Source: Mucilaginibacter ginsenosidivorans (GTDB lineage: Bacteria > Bacteroidota > Bacteroidia > Sphingobacteriales > Sphingobacteriaceae). From it: 64,000 nt of DNA. Below are positions 54,088-63,700 of the stretch, piece by piece (position 1 is the first letter of the stretch; each line of letters starts with the position of its first letter). Under the pieces are notes generated by a model. It was not told the DNA's origin. It was given only the letters and a program-made list of their open reading frames with translations, and did not search any database. The DNA is taken from the NCBI RefSeq assembly GCF_007971025.1, contig NZ_CP042436.1, positions 4,340,001-4,404,000 of the forward strand. The letters run 5' to 3'. The position numbers were made by a program, and so were the translations under genes.

Positions 54088-55851
54088 ATGAGGTCATTTA
54101 AAAGCAGCCTGGCACTGTTCCTGTTATTGGTATCATTTGCCGGGCTGAACGCACAGCAAAAAAGACTCACCTACTGCAACCCCTTAAACCTGGATTACGG
54201 CTATACACCATTTAAAGATTTTTCTAAGTGGGGGCGCCACCGTGCCACAGCCGACCCGACGGTCACCCTGTTCAAGGGCAAATACTACCTGTTTTCTACC
54301 AACCAGTGGGGTTACTGGTACAGCGACGATATGGTGAACTGGCATTTCAACTACCGCAGTTTTTTGCGGCCATACAACGAGAACCAGGGCGACAACCTGT
54401 GTGCTCCAGCAACTTTGGTTTTGGGAGATACTTTGCTTGTGATCGGATCGACTTATAATAAGGACTTTACATTATGGATGAGTACCGACCCTGTGCATAA
54501 CGAATGGAAAGCTGCTAAAGATTATTTTAAAGTAGGCGCCTGGGACCCGGGCATGTTCGCGGATGACGACGGGCGGGTGTATATCTATCACGGCTCAAGT
54601 AATACGCTGCCCCTTTACGGGCAGGAGATCGATCGAAAAACCTTTGAACCGATAGGCCCTAAGGTGGAAACTCTACACCTGGACTATGAAGAACATGGAT
54701 GGGAACGCTTTGGCGAAAACAACGACAATGTTTTCCTGGGCGGATTTATGGAAGGCTCGTGGATGAACAAGCATGATGGCAAATACTATTTACAATTCGG
54801 GGGTTCGGGCACTGAGGGGCGCGGTTATGCCGATGGTGTTTTTGTAGGCGAGAAACCGCTTGGGCCATTTACTTATCAAAAACATAACCCATTCTCGTAC
54901 AAACCGGGCGGCTTTATCAAAGGCGCCGGACACGGGGCAACATGGGCCGATAAATACGGCAACTATTGGCATATATCTACCATGGTAGTGAATGTGAAGA
55001 ACAATTTTGAGCGGCGCATCGGTTTCTGGCCGGCCGGCTTTGACAAAGATGGTGTTTTGTACTGCAACACAGCCTATGGCGATTTTCCGCAATACCTGCC
55101 GGATGGCAAAGAGGATCACCTGAACGGTAACAGCAACTTTACCGGGTGGATGATCCTTAACTATAGCAAACCTGTTGAGGTTTCATCCACGCTTGGAGGT
55201 TATCACGCCAACAATGCGGTAGACGAGGACATCAAAACTTACTGGAGTGCCAAAACCGCCAATAAAGGCGAGTGGCTAAAAAGCGACCTTGGGGATGTTT
55301 GTACCATAAATGCTATCCAGGTGAATTATGCGGATCAGGATGCAGAATTTTCAGGGAAATCGCGGGGAGTATTTACTCAATACGTCATCTACTCGTCCGT
55401 CGATGGTAAAAACTGGAGGGTTTTGGTGGATAAAAGCAAGAACAAGACCGACGTTCCGCATGATTATATTGAGTTAAGTAAACCGGCTAAAACCAGATAT
55501 CTTAAGCTGGTAAATATTCACATGCCCACCGGTAAATTTGCCATATCCGGGTTCAGGGCGTTTGGCAAAGGTGCCGGAGCGAAACCAGGTGAGGTAAAGG
55601 ACTTTATGGTATTGCGTGGCGATGCGGAACGCCGCAATTCGTGGATAAGATGGCAGCCTGTTGATAACGCTATTGGTTATACTATTTATATGGGTGTGGC
55701 CCCTGATAAACTCTATAACAATATTATGGTTTACGGCAAGAACGAATACTTCTTTAACGGTATGGAAAAAAGTTTGCCTTATTATTTCCAGATCGAATCA
55801 TTTAATGAGAACGGAATCTCGGAAAGAACGAAGGTGATAGAGGTGAAGTAG
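54088..55851 (+). CDS. Family 43 glycoside hydrolase with discoidin-type and fibronectin-III modules
   Basis: Secreted (signal 'FLLLVSFAGLNAQ'). Five-bladed GH43 propeller (about 30-350) with the three carboxylates at D56 ('ATADPTV'), D153 ('GAWDPGMF') and E222 ('FMEGSWM'). Then an F5/8 C-type carbohydrate-binding domain (about 360-495, 'VEVSSTLGGYHANNAVDEDI', 'RYLKLVNIHMPTGKFAISGF') and a fibronectin-III-like end. Family activities are mainly alpha-L-arabinofuranosidase and beta-xylosidase; which one applies is not clear. 587 aa. It stands alone, and its stop lies 1 bp from the stop of the convergent oxidoreductase. Confidence 0.9.
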   Translation: MRSFKSSLALFLLLVSFAGLNAQQKRLTYCNPLNLDYGYTPFKDFSKWGRHRATADPTVTLFKGKYYLFSTNQWGYWYSDDMVNWHFNYRSFLRPYNENQGDNLCAPATLVLGDTLLVIGSTYNKDFTLWMSTDPVHNEWKAAKDYFKVGAWDPGMFADDDGRVYIYHGSSNTLPLYGQEIDRKTFEPIGPKVETLHLDYEEHGWERFGENNDNVFLGGFMEGSWMNKHDGKYYLQFGGSGTEGRGYADGVFVGEKPLGPFTYQKHNPFSYKPGGFIKGAGHGATWADKYGNYWHISTMVVNVKNNFERRIGFWPAGFDKDGVLYCNTAYGDFPQYLPDGKEDHLNGNSNFTGWMILNYSKPVEVSSTLGGYHANNAVDEDIKTYWSAKTANKGEWLKSDLGDVCTINAIQVNYADQDAEFSGKSRGVFTQYVIYSSVDGKNWRVLVDKSKNKTDVPHDYIELSKPAKTRYLKLVNIHMPTGKFAISGFRAFGKGAGAKPGEVKDFMVLRGDAERRNSWIRWQPVDNAIGYTIYMGVAPDKLYNNIMVYGKNEYFFNGMEKSLPYYFQIESFNENGISERTKVIEVK

Positions 55852-55852
55852 G

Positions 55853-57301
55853 CTAAAGGGGCTTCAAAGAGATAGAAAATACATCCCTCAGTGCCCGCTT
55901 TGCAGCATAATAGCCACACATACCGTGAACTCCCCCACCGGGTGGAGTGGATGCTGAGCAGATGTACATCCCCTTAGCCGATGTTTTGTATGGCGACCAG
56001 CGCAAGGCCGGGCGGGTGAACAACTGACTTAAATCGATGACACCGCCGTTGATATCGCCGCCAACGTAGTTTGGATTATACTCTTCTACCTGCGCAGTGT
56101 TCATGGTATGTTTTGCCAGTATTCGTTCGCGGAAGCCGGGTGCGAAGCGCTCGATTTGCTTTTCGATAGCGTCGGTCATATCGACAGTTGAACTATTGGG
56201 CACATGACAGTAGGCCCAGGCTGTTTGTTTGCCCCCAACGGCACGGGACTGATCGAACAGGCTTTGTTGCGCCAACAGCACGAAAGGCTTTTCAGGATGC
56301 CGACCATTCCAGGTAGCCTGTTCGGAATCCACAATTTCGCCGAACGTATTACCAATGTGGACCGTACCTGCGTTGCGGCATTCTTCTGCAATAAATGGTA
56401 TCGGCCCGTCCAATGCCCAGTCGACTTTAAAAACACCCATGCCATAGCGGTAACGTTCCAACTGCCATTTATAAATATGGGAGAATTTATGTCCCGCGAT
56501 TTGCAATAGCTGTCTTGGTGTAATATCAAATAAAACTGCGTGAGACGAAGGCAACTGATCCAGTGAAGTTATGTAAGTATTGGTTTCTATTTTTCCTCCG
56601 AGCGAAGCAAAATATGATGCCAACGCGTTCGCTATGCTTTGGGTTCCCCCTTTCGGTAACGGCCAGCCATCGAGATGTCCGGCGGACATTAGCACCAAAG
56701 CTATCGCGGCGGTAGTTAAATGGGTTAAAGGTTGCATAGAGTGGGCCGCCATGCCAGCGAATAAGCCTTTAGCTTCTTCTGTCGTAAACCGGCTCGCTGC
56801 TGAAGTTGCAGATCTCAGTGCTGTTAATCCAAACTTTGCCATAGCAAGCGGGTGTTTCGGATAATGAAGCGGGCCCAATACATCGGGGGCGATAGACGGC
56901 CAGTCATTTACGACCGGCTGCATTAGTTTTTCATATGCTTCTGCATCGGCGTCGAGCAAGCCAGCTGTTTCGCTTATCGAATGCCGCAATACAGATGCTT
57001 TCCCGCTATCAAACGGATGTGCGGCAGCCACGCCCGGATAGATGTACTCCAACCCATAACTCGCAAGAGGCAATGTTTCAAAAAAGGGGGAGCCTACAGC
57101 AAGCGGGTGGATAGCCGAACAAATATCATGGGTAAAGCCGGGAAGTGTTAATTCAGCAGAACGCATTCCTCCGCCGATAGTATCCTTACCCTCGATCAAT
57201 AAAACTGAAAGGCCGTTTTGTTGCAACACTATTGCTGCTGCCAAACCATTGGGACCCGAACCTACTACAACAGCATCGTATTCACGTTTTTCAAGCTTCA
57301 T
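55853..57301 (-). CDS. FAD-dependent oxidoreductase, phytoene desaturase/PYROXD2-like
   Basis: N-terminal dinucleotide fold 'AVVVGSGPNGLAAAIVLQQNG' (GxGxxG at 14-19) followed by 'GGGMRSAELTLPGFTHDICSA'. C-terminal FAD region 'ICSASTPPGGGVHGMCGYYAA', a signature of the CrtI-like NAD(P)/FAD family. 482 aa. No carotenoid genes (crtB, crtY) lie nearby and the protein lacks a signal peptide, so it is more likely a PYROXD2-type enzyme of unknown substrate than a true phytoene desaturase. It ends the operon of 58119-60578 and 57326-58111. Confidence 0.85.
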   Translation of the reverse strand: MKLEKREYDAVVVGSGPNGLAAAIVLQQNGLSVLLIEGKDTIGGGMRSAELTLPGFTHDICSAIHPLAVGSPFFETLPLASYGLEYIYPGVAAAHPFDSGKASVLRHSISETAGLLDADAEAYEKLMQPVVNDWPSIAPDVLGPLHYPKHPLAMAKFGLTALRSATSAASRFTTEEAKGLFAGMAAHSMQPLTHLTTAAIALVLMSAGHLDGWPLPKGGTQSIANALASYFASLGGKIETNTYITSLDQLPSSHAVLFDITPRQLLQIAGHKFSHIYKWQLERYRYGMGVFKVDWALDGPIPFIAEECRNAGTVHIGNTFGEIVDSEQATWNGRHPEKPFVLLAQQSLFDQSRAVGGKQTAWAYCHVPNSSTVDMTDAIEKQIERFAPGFRERILAKHTMNTAQVEEYNPNYVGGDINGGVIDLSQLFTRPALRWSPYKTSAKGMYICSASTPPGGGVHGMCGYYAAKRALRDVFSISLKPL

Positions 57302-57325
57302 AGCGGCCTCCGAAATTATTAAGCC

Positions 57326-58111
57326 TTAAAAATCGGAATATTCTGTGGGGTGAAGGAATATTATATCTGCTTTTGAAACATTGTGCTGGTATTCCGGAGC
57401 AGCTGATAACTTCTTCCAAACCTCGTCGTTCGAAAACTTCTGCCAGTGTTCGTCACGGTCGGCTTTGCTTTCAAAAGTGGTCATGTACATCAGGTTGGGC
57501 ATGTGACTGCCTGATATGACGTCAGCATAGAAAACGGCATTAAAATTCAAGCGTTTAAACAGTACCGTTTCGCCACCGTCGTTAAACATTTTAACCTTAT
57601 TGATATGATATTTTTCAGTGGGGCTTTCATAGCTGCGCAGTTCGTAAACACGATCGGCTTTGGCTGCCTTCAATACGGGTTTTTCGGGAACGGGTGCTTT
57701 AGGGAAAGCCTTCAGAACGATAGTCTCTATCCTGTTATAAGGCGCATCGTTAAAGGGTACATCAATATAATCCTTCCCATCGGCCAGGTATTTTTTATCC
57801 TTCAGTAAGTTATTATCGGTGTTTTCTAACGCCGTCATGGTACTGTAGGGAATCAGTATATATATCTTTTTTTCAGCGGTATCCTGCTCTACCGGCTTAA
57901 ACACCCCAACGTTTGTGATATGGGCCCTATGCAATGCAGGCAAATACGCATTCTTAAAGTAATTGTCGAGCCTGTCTTCCTGGGCCTGTGTTTTGAGGTG
58001 GTATACCTTTATCTGGTAGTAATAGCGCGGGGTTTGTGCATTTACAGTAAATGCCAGGCCTAATACTACGAGCCAGGAGATGGACAGTAATTTGATATAT
58101 CTGGTTTTCAT
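57326..58111 (-). CDS. Secreted NIPSNAP-domain protein
   Basis: 261 aa with signal peptide ('SWLVVLGLAFTVNAQ'). It has two NIPSNAP-like ferredoxin-fold halves: an N-terminal one ('YYYQIKVYHLKTQAQEDRLDNYF') and a clear C-terminal one ('DRVYELRSYESPTEKYHINKVKMF', 'LMYMTTFESKADRDEHWQKF'). The family is of unknown biochemical role, related to dimeric alpha/beta-barrel proteins. It starts 7 bp after the glutaminase-like gene and precedes the oxidoreductase by 24 bp. Confidence 0.88.
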   Translation of the reverse strand: MKTRYIKLLSISWLVVLGLAFTVNAQTPRYYYQIKVYHLKTQAQEDRLDNYFKNAYLPALHRAHITNVGVFKPVEQDTAEKKIYILIPYSTMTALENTDNNLLKDKKYLADGKDYIDVPFNDAPYNRIETIVLKAFPKAPVPEKPVLKAAKADRVYELRSYESPTEKYHINKVKMFNDGGETVLFKRLNFNAVFYADVISGSHMPNLMYMTTFESKADRDEHWQKFSNDEVWKKLSAAPEYQHNVSKADIIFLHPTEYSDF

Positions 58112-58118
58112 AGAAAAA

Positions 58119-60578
58119 TTATTTCACCCATTTATGCTCCAGCGTCTTCATAAAATACCCGCCGACAACGCTCCTGGCCTGGAACCCAACCATACGTCCA
58201 TTGGTAGTTTCATGCCAATCGCTTAAAGGTACTCTACTTGGAGTTTCGGTAGCGTATTTGTAAACAGGATCGGTCAACGCCTTAAAGTTTTGTATATTAT
58301 TGCTCAAAGCAGCCGTCCATACTATCCAATCAGACTTGGTGTAAGTTTTCCTGCTGTCCAAAGGTAAACCGAATTTGTTTTGCTTTGTGAGATAGTACGT
58401 AACCTCTTTGTTATAAACCTGCTGGGGGAACAGGTGCAGGCCAAGTATTTTATCCCAGATCATATTATACTTCTGGCTCCAGGTATTTTTATCGCCAAAA
58501 ACCAATGAATAGTGATTACCTGCATCAGCTTTCTTTACCCAATTTTTAGCCATCGATTGCGCCGTATTGCGATAGTTTGCTGCAACCTGCGGCTGTTTCA
58601 ATTCATCAGCCAGCTGGGCATAGCAGGCAATACCTTCAATAGCTTTTATGGATAAATTGGCATTATGCGCTAAATGCCCGGCAAAATCGTCGGTACATAG
58701 CTGGTTTGCAGGATCGAAACCGGTTTTCACCAGGTAATTTACCCATGTTGTGAGGGTTTGCCAATGTTCTTTTGCAAAATCAGGCTTGCCTTCGGCTTTA
58801 CAAATAGCAGCAGTAAGGATGAGCATATTACCCGATTCTTCAACAGGCATATCCTCGCCGTAGGTTTGCCCGTTGGCTATGGGATAAGTACCAAGGTCAT
58901 GAGCCGCGAACGGCTTTTTCCACTTGCCACTTTCGCTATAAAAGAAAATGCCGTTCAGCATGCCTTCCATCAGTTTCGGCGCATAAGCCAGGTACAACGG
59001 AGCTGAGGGATAGGTAACGTCTACTGTATTGATGGAACCATTACTGAAATTTTCTTTCGATAAGAAGAGAATATTGCCCTGAGGGCTTTTAACCAACACG
59101 TGCGCAGCTACGCTTTGCCGGTAAGCTATTACGCATAGGTCGGCATATTTATTGCCGCCGGCTTTTAAGGCATCCGTGAATATCATTTTATCAAAAGCGC
59201 CGCATTTTTTCATTACTGATGCATAATCATCATACGCAATATTCAATTCCTTTTCAATGGTTTTTGTGCCATCGGCTTTCCACCATGGTTTCAGCGGAAT
59301 ATCAAAAAACATCACCGGGAACAGGTCGTCGTAACCGATCTCGACGAAGTTCGAGACAAAGTTCCTGCCCACCGAACCGAAAGGGATTATAGTATTAAGG
59401 GACAGGTTCTTACCTTTTACCGTATCAGTTGTTGTGTATATTTTTGAGGCGAAAGGGTTAATGGTCTCTTTAGCCTGGCTTACATATTGAATAGCATTCA
59501 TGGTTTTGGGTACCGCTACATGCATGTAGCCCCAATCGATCCGGAGATCATCACCCTTTTTTTTCAAAATAGGTTGTTCGATCGTTCCTGCCCTGATGAT
59601 AGATAATTTGTTGCTGGTGTATGTGACTGCAGCAACATCCTGCGTCGGTTTATTGACAGCAATATCAGTCGACGCGCCTAAGAAGACTTTTATGTCGTGA
59701 CGGTTATTGTCATTCGACCTTACGCGGTAGGTAATGTAAGACACGGGCCTGATAAAAACATCCATATCGTTAATAAGCAAGGGGGACGTAAATGTTACCA
59801 GCAAGTCGGCCTTACCACACCTAAACTTATAATTGGTTTGGGTAGCCGTCATTTCCCGGCCGGTTTGCACCGCTACTTTGACATCGTTTTCCGATGGGTC
59901 CTTTACTTCGTCGAGCAGACCAGCGTCCAGCCAGGCGCCGCCTGCAGTGTTGACGCAATGGATGGCCAAAACGTTGGTACCGGCTCTTAGTTTTGCCTTT
60001 ACCGCATCCCTTAGCGGAATAAGCTGAAAATCGCTTGTCCAGCCAATATTACCATATGCTCTTTCACCATTGAGGTAAACTTCGACATTGTCGTCATGCT
60101 GAAGCTTCAGTACCAGTTTGTCTATGTTAGTGTTGTCGAGGGTAAAGGTTCTTCGTATCCAAATATCCCTGCTTTTCCAGAGAGTTTTAGCCTGGGTCTT
60201 ATCGTCGGTAAATGGCGCACCGCTTGCGTTCCAGTTAGCATCATTAAATTGCAGGCTCATCCAATTATCGGCGGGCCGTGTTTCGGTGTATTTACACTGG
60301 TATGCTTTCTCATCCGACGCGGGCAGCAATGTCTTATAAATTTTTTGAGCTTTACCCATAAAGCGATAGACTTCGCCGTCGACCCTGATGAAGCCCAGCA
60401 GCGATTGGTCTTTACCTGTCCAATGCTTTGTAGTAGACGATGTTAGCGTATCGCCAAACGACCATATGCTCATGTAAGTATTGTGGGTGATCAATGGGTA
60501 GGCTGGAGCCTTTTCAACCTGTGCAAAAAGCGACCGGCACACCAGCACCAGGCAAAACATCGGAAAAAGTTTTCTCAT
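58119..60578 (-). CDS. Glutaminase-like secreted protein (DUF4964/DUF5127/DUF4965/DUF1793) with inserted jelly-roll domain
   Basis: Signal peptide 'MFCLVLVCRSLFAQ'. Short N-terminal DUF4964-like part ('PAYPLITHNTYMSIWSFGD', 'LLGFIRVDGEVYRFMGKA'), then a beta-galactosidase-type jelly-roll insert (about 105-225, 'IWIRRTFTLDNTNIDKLVLK', 'GTNVLAIHCVNTAGGAWLDAG'), then DUF5127, DUF4965 and a six-hairpin C-terminal part ('HNANLSIKAIEGIACYAQLA', 'KYNMIWDKILGLHLFPQQV'). Proteins of this arrangement are annotated as GtaA-type glutaminases by distant similarity. The six-hairpin fold is also that of many glycosidases, so a glycan substrate is possible. 819 aa. First gene of a three-gene operon. Confidence 0.82.
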   Translation of the reverse strand: MRKLFPMFCLVLVCRSLFAQVEKAPAYPLITHNTYMSIWSFGDTLTSSTTKHWTGKDQSLLGFIRVDGEVYRFMGKAQKIYKTLLPASDEKAYQCKYTETRPADNWMSLQFNDANWNASGAPFTDDKTQAKTLWKSRDIWIRRTFTLDNTNIDKLVLKLQHDDNVEVYLNGERAYGNIGWTSDFQLIPLRDAVKAKLRAGTNVLAIHCVNTAGGAWLDAGLLDEVKDPSENDVKVAVQTGREMTATQTNYKFRCGKADLLVTFTSPLLINDMDVFIRPVSYITYRVRSNDNNRHDIKVFLGASTDIAVNKPTQDVAAVTYTSNKLSIIRAGTIEQPILKKKGDDLRIDWGYMHVAVPKTMNAIQYVSQAKETINPFASKIYTTTDTVKGKNLSLNTIIPFGSVGRNFVSNFVEIGYDDLFPVMFFDIPLKPWWKADGTKTIEKELNIAYDDYASVMKKCGAFDKMIFTDALKAGGNKYADLCVIAYRQSVAAHVLVKSPQGNILFLSKENFSNGSINTVDVTYPSAPLYLAYAPKLMEGMLNGIFFYSESGKWKKPFAAHDLGTYPIANGQTYGEDMPVEESGNMLILTAAICKAEGKPDFAKEHWQTLTTWVNYLVKTGFDPANQLCTDDFAGHLAHNANLSIKAIEGIACYAQLADELKQPQVAANYRNTAQSMAKNWVKKADAGNHYSLVFGDKNTWSQKYNMIWDKILGLHLFPQQVYNKEVTYYLTKQNKFGLPLDSRKTYTKSDWIVWTAALSNNIQNFKALTDPVYKYATETPSRVPLSDWHETTNGRMVGFQARSVVGGYFMKTLEHKWVK

Positions 60579-60628
60579 AGTTTATAAATACCGTTGAAAA
60601 ACAAGACGTTAGTTAGGGTCAGTTAAGG

Positions 60629-60636
60629 CAAATATA
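60629..60636 (-). promoter_or_regulatory. -7 promoter box of the glutaminase-like operon
   Basis: On the minus strand TATATTTG is a perfect TAnnTTTG match, 51 bp before the start codon. T-rich sequence fills the -33 region. Confidence 0.55.
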
Positions 60637-60670
60637 AACGAAAAAATCGCTGATAAAAGAGCATCCTGTT

Positions 60671-60693
60671 ATTCCGGGCGAACACCCGGGAAT
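60671..60693 (-). terminator. Hairpin after the hybrid kinase gene
   Basis: ATTCCGGG (60671-60678) pairs with CCCGGGAAT (60685-60693) with one bulged G and a 6-nt loop, 32 bp past the kinase stop. No strong U run follows directly, so termination is likely but may be partial. Confidence 0.45.
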
Positions 60694-60724
60694 AAAGTCA
60701 TTATGCCGCTGATTGGCAGCCTGT

Positions 60725-63700
60725 TTAATTTGAAATTTTTGTGCGCGACTGTGCCTGTGTACTCCACTTTTCGAGTGCGGCGATCACTTCCGACAATTTC
60801 ATCGGCTTGCTCAGGTAGTCGTCCATACCGGCTTTAAGGCATATCTCCCTGTCTTCGGCCATGGCGTTAGCGGTCATGGCAATTATCACCGGCTGCTCGC
60901 TCATGTGTGTGCGGATAAATTGCGTTGCTTCAAGCCCGTCCATTTCCGGCATTTGTACATCCATCAAAACCAGGTCATAGCGTTTTTTGGTGAAGGCATT
61001 CAATACTTCATGCCCGTTCGAAGCTACATCGGGTTTATAGCCCATCTTTTCAAGTATGTGTACAGCCAGTTTTTGGTTCACGTAATTATCTTCGGCGATC
61101 AGAATGTCCAAAGGGTACTGCCGGGCAAAATCGAGCGAGAACTGAGTTTTAACCGGGTGGGGCTCTTTGGATAAATTATGATTGTTCTTCAGCTGGTCGA
61201 TAATATGCTTGTAGAGCACATGATGTTTGGCTGGCTTACTGAGGATGACATTAAACAGGTGCGACTCTGCACGGCTTTGTTCATTACCCACCGAACTAAG
61301 CAGGATGATACGCATTTCGGGACTAACTTTGCGAACGCTTTTTGCTAAAGCAACACCATCCATCTCGGGCATATTCATATCGGATATGATCAGGTCTATC
61401 TTGTGAGCAGCCAGCATTTCGAGTGCCTGCCAGCCCGATTCGGCCATCAATGGAATAAACTTCCATTGCGTAAGCTGTGCCGCAAGAATTTCCCGGTTTG
61501 TATAATTATCGTCAACTACCAGAATGTTCTTATTTTCAATGTCAGATGTGTTAAGATGAACATAATTACGGGCAGATTTTGAACCAACTTTAGCCTTAAT
61601 GTTAAAAGTAAAAGTTGTACCGTGTCCCGGCGTGCTTTCCACATCGATGACGCCGCCCATTAACGCAACAAGTTTTTCGCTGATAGCCAGTCCCAGGCCG
61701 GTACCGCCGTATTTGCGTGTAGTGCTTGAATCAACCTGGGAAAATGCCTTGAATAACTTGTCCAATTTATCGGCAGGAATACCAATGCCGGTATCACGAA
61801 CGCTAAACTGGAGCTCCAGGTTGCCGCTTTTATTACTAACAGCGTTTACGCTGATAAATATCTCACCTTTGCTTGTAAATTTCACGGCGTTACCCACCAG
61901 GTTGATCAAAACCTGGCGCAACCTCAAATTATCGCTGACAATTTGTGTAGGTACATCATGCCCTATCTGGTAGACCAGGTCGAGATTTTGCTTTGTGGCG
62001 CTGGTTGCAAATACGTCCAGCACACCTTCAACACAGTCGCGCAGGTCGAAATCCTGCTCATCCAGCTCCATGTTGCCGGATTCGATCTTCGAAAAATCGA
62101 GTATATCGTTGATAACTGTTAACAGCGCATCGCCGCAATTCTTGATCGTTTCTGTATAATCTTCCTGTTCCTGGGTTAATTCAGTACTCGACAGCAATGT
62201 GGCCATACCGATCACACCATTCATTGGCGTGCGGATCTCGTGGCTCATGGTTGCCAGGAATATACTTTTAGCCCTGTTGGCGTGTTCGGCTTCCTCGCGT
62301 GCCTTTTCAGCTTCCTTACGCGAACGGCGCTCATCAATGGTCATTTGCGCCAACAGTTCCGTCCGTTCTTTTACCTGCTTTTCGAGTGTTAATTTTTGTG
62401 ATCTGATGGCCTTCATTCGTATTCTAAAAATGCCGTAGATCAAACCCACAACAGCAAATGCACCCAACGTTTTAAACCACCAGGTCAACCAAAATGGCGG
62501 AACAATAGTAATCTGCAATGGTTCTGACACAGGCGACCATAAACCTGCGCTGTTGCGGTATTTTACTTTGAAGATGTAAGTCCCGTCAGGCAAATTGGTG
62601 TACGAAGCAGTATTCCTGCTGCCTACATTATTCCAGTCGGCATCAAAATTTTCGAGTTTGTAAGCGTATTCTTTTTTGTCTGGCGAACCAAAATCAAGCG
62701 AGGCGTACTCGAGCGTAACAAAAGACTGCTTGTAAGATAATTTGATCGTCCTTGTATCGGCAATATCCTTTTTCAACGGCGACGGGTCGCTGCTGTTCTT
62801 TGCTATTGCCAATGGTTTATTGGATATCTGTATTGCCGTTACAACTACCGGAGAAAACGCAATGGGACTCAGTATCTGGTCGGGATAAAATGTATTGAAA
62901 CCATTGATTCCTCCAAAATACATCTTACCGTCGGAGGTCTTTAGTGCCGAGTGTGGTTTAAACTCGTCCCCCTGCACGCCATCTTCTGTCGTATAATTTT
63001 TAAATTTCCCATTGATAGGGTCATACATTGAAAGACCGGTATTTGTACTTACCCACAACTTACCATAATCGTCCTCTCTCGCAGCATACATGATGTCGCT
63101 TGGCAAGCCATTTTTCTTATTGAATATGGTAAAGTGTTTAGTCGCGGGATCAAATTCATCCAAGCCCGAAAGTGTACAAAGCCAAAGCTTACCCCTGCTA
63201 TCTTCAAATATATCGGTAATACCGTTGTTACTAATACTATTGCGACTCTCGTTGTGCTTAAAATGAGTAAAGGTGCCTGTTTTACGGTCCATCAGGTCGA
63301 GGCCGCCGTCGGACGTTCCTATCCAGAGGTTCCCCTTTTTATCTTCGAGAAGCGAATAAATATAGTCGCTGGCTATACTTTTGGGATCCTGCGCATTGTA
63401 GTTGTAGTACCTGATGGTATTGGCTGCTTTATCATAACAATTGAGCCCGGCGCCGAATACGCTGATCCAAATTTTGCCGTCCCTTGTTTGCAAAAGATTG
63501 TAAACGTTGTTGCCGCTTAACTTACTGGGGCCCTTAGCATCCTTATTTAAATAGGAACATTCCTTTGTTTTGGGGTCCATTACAGTAATGCCGTCGCCCC
63601 ATGTACCTATCCATAGTTTGCCATCCGTATCCTCGTTTATTACCAGGTCGTAATTACCCGACAAACCACCGGCTTTTTGTTTGTAGTTGATAAAGGTGCC

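Noticed and set aside
55853..57301. Carotenoid biosynthesis gene (phytoene desaturase)
   Set aside because: Fold is shared, but no crt neighbours are present and the operon context differs, so the specific function is not claimed.
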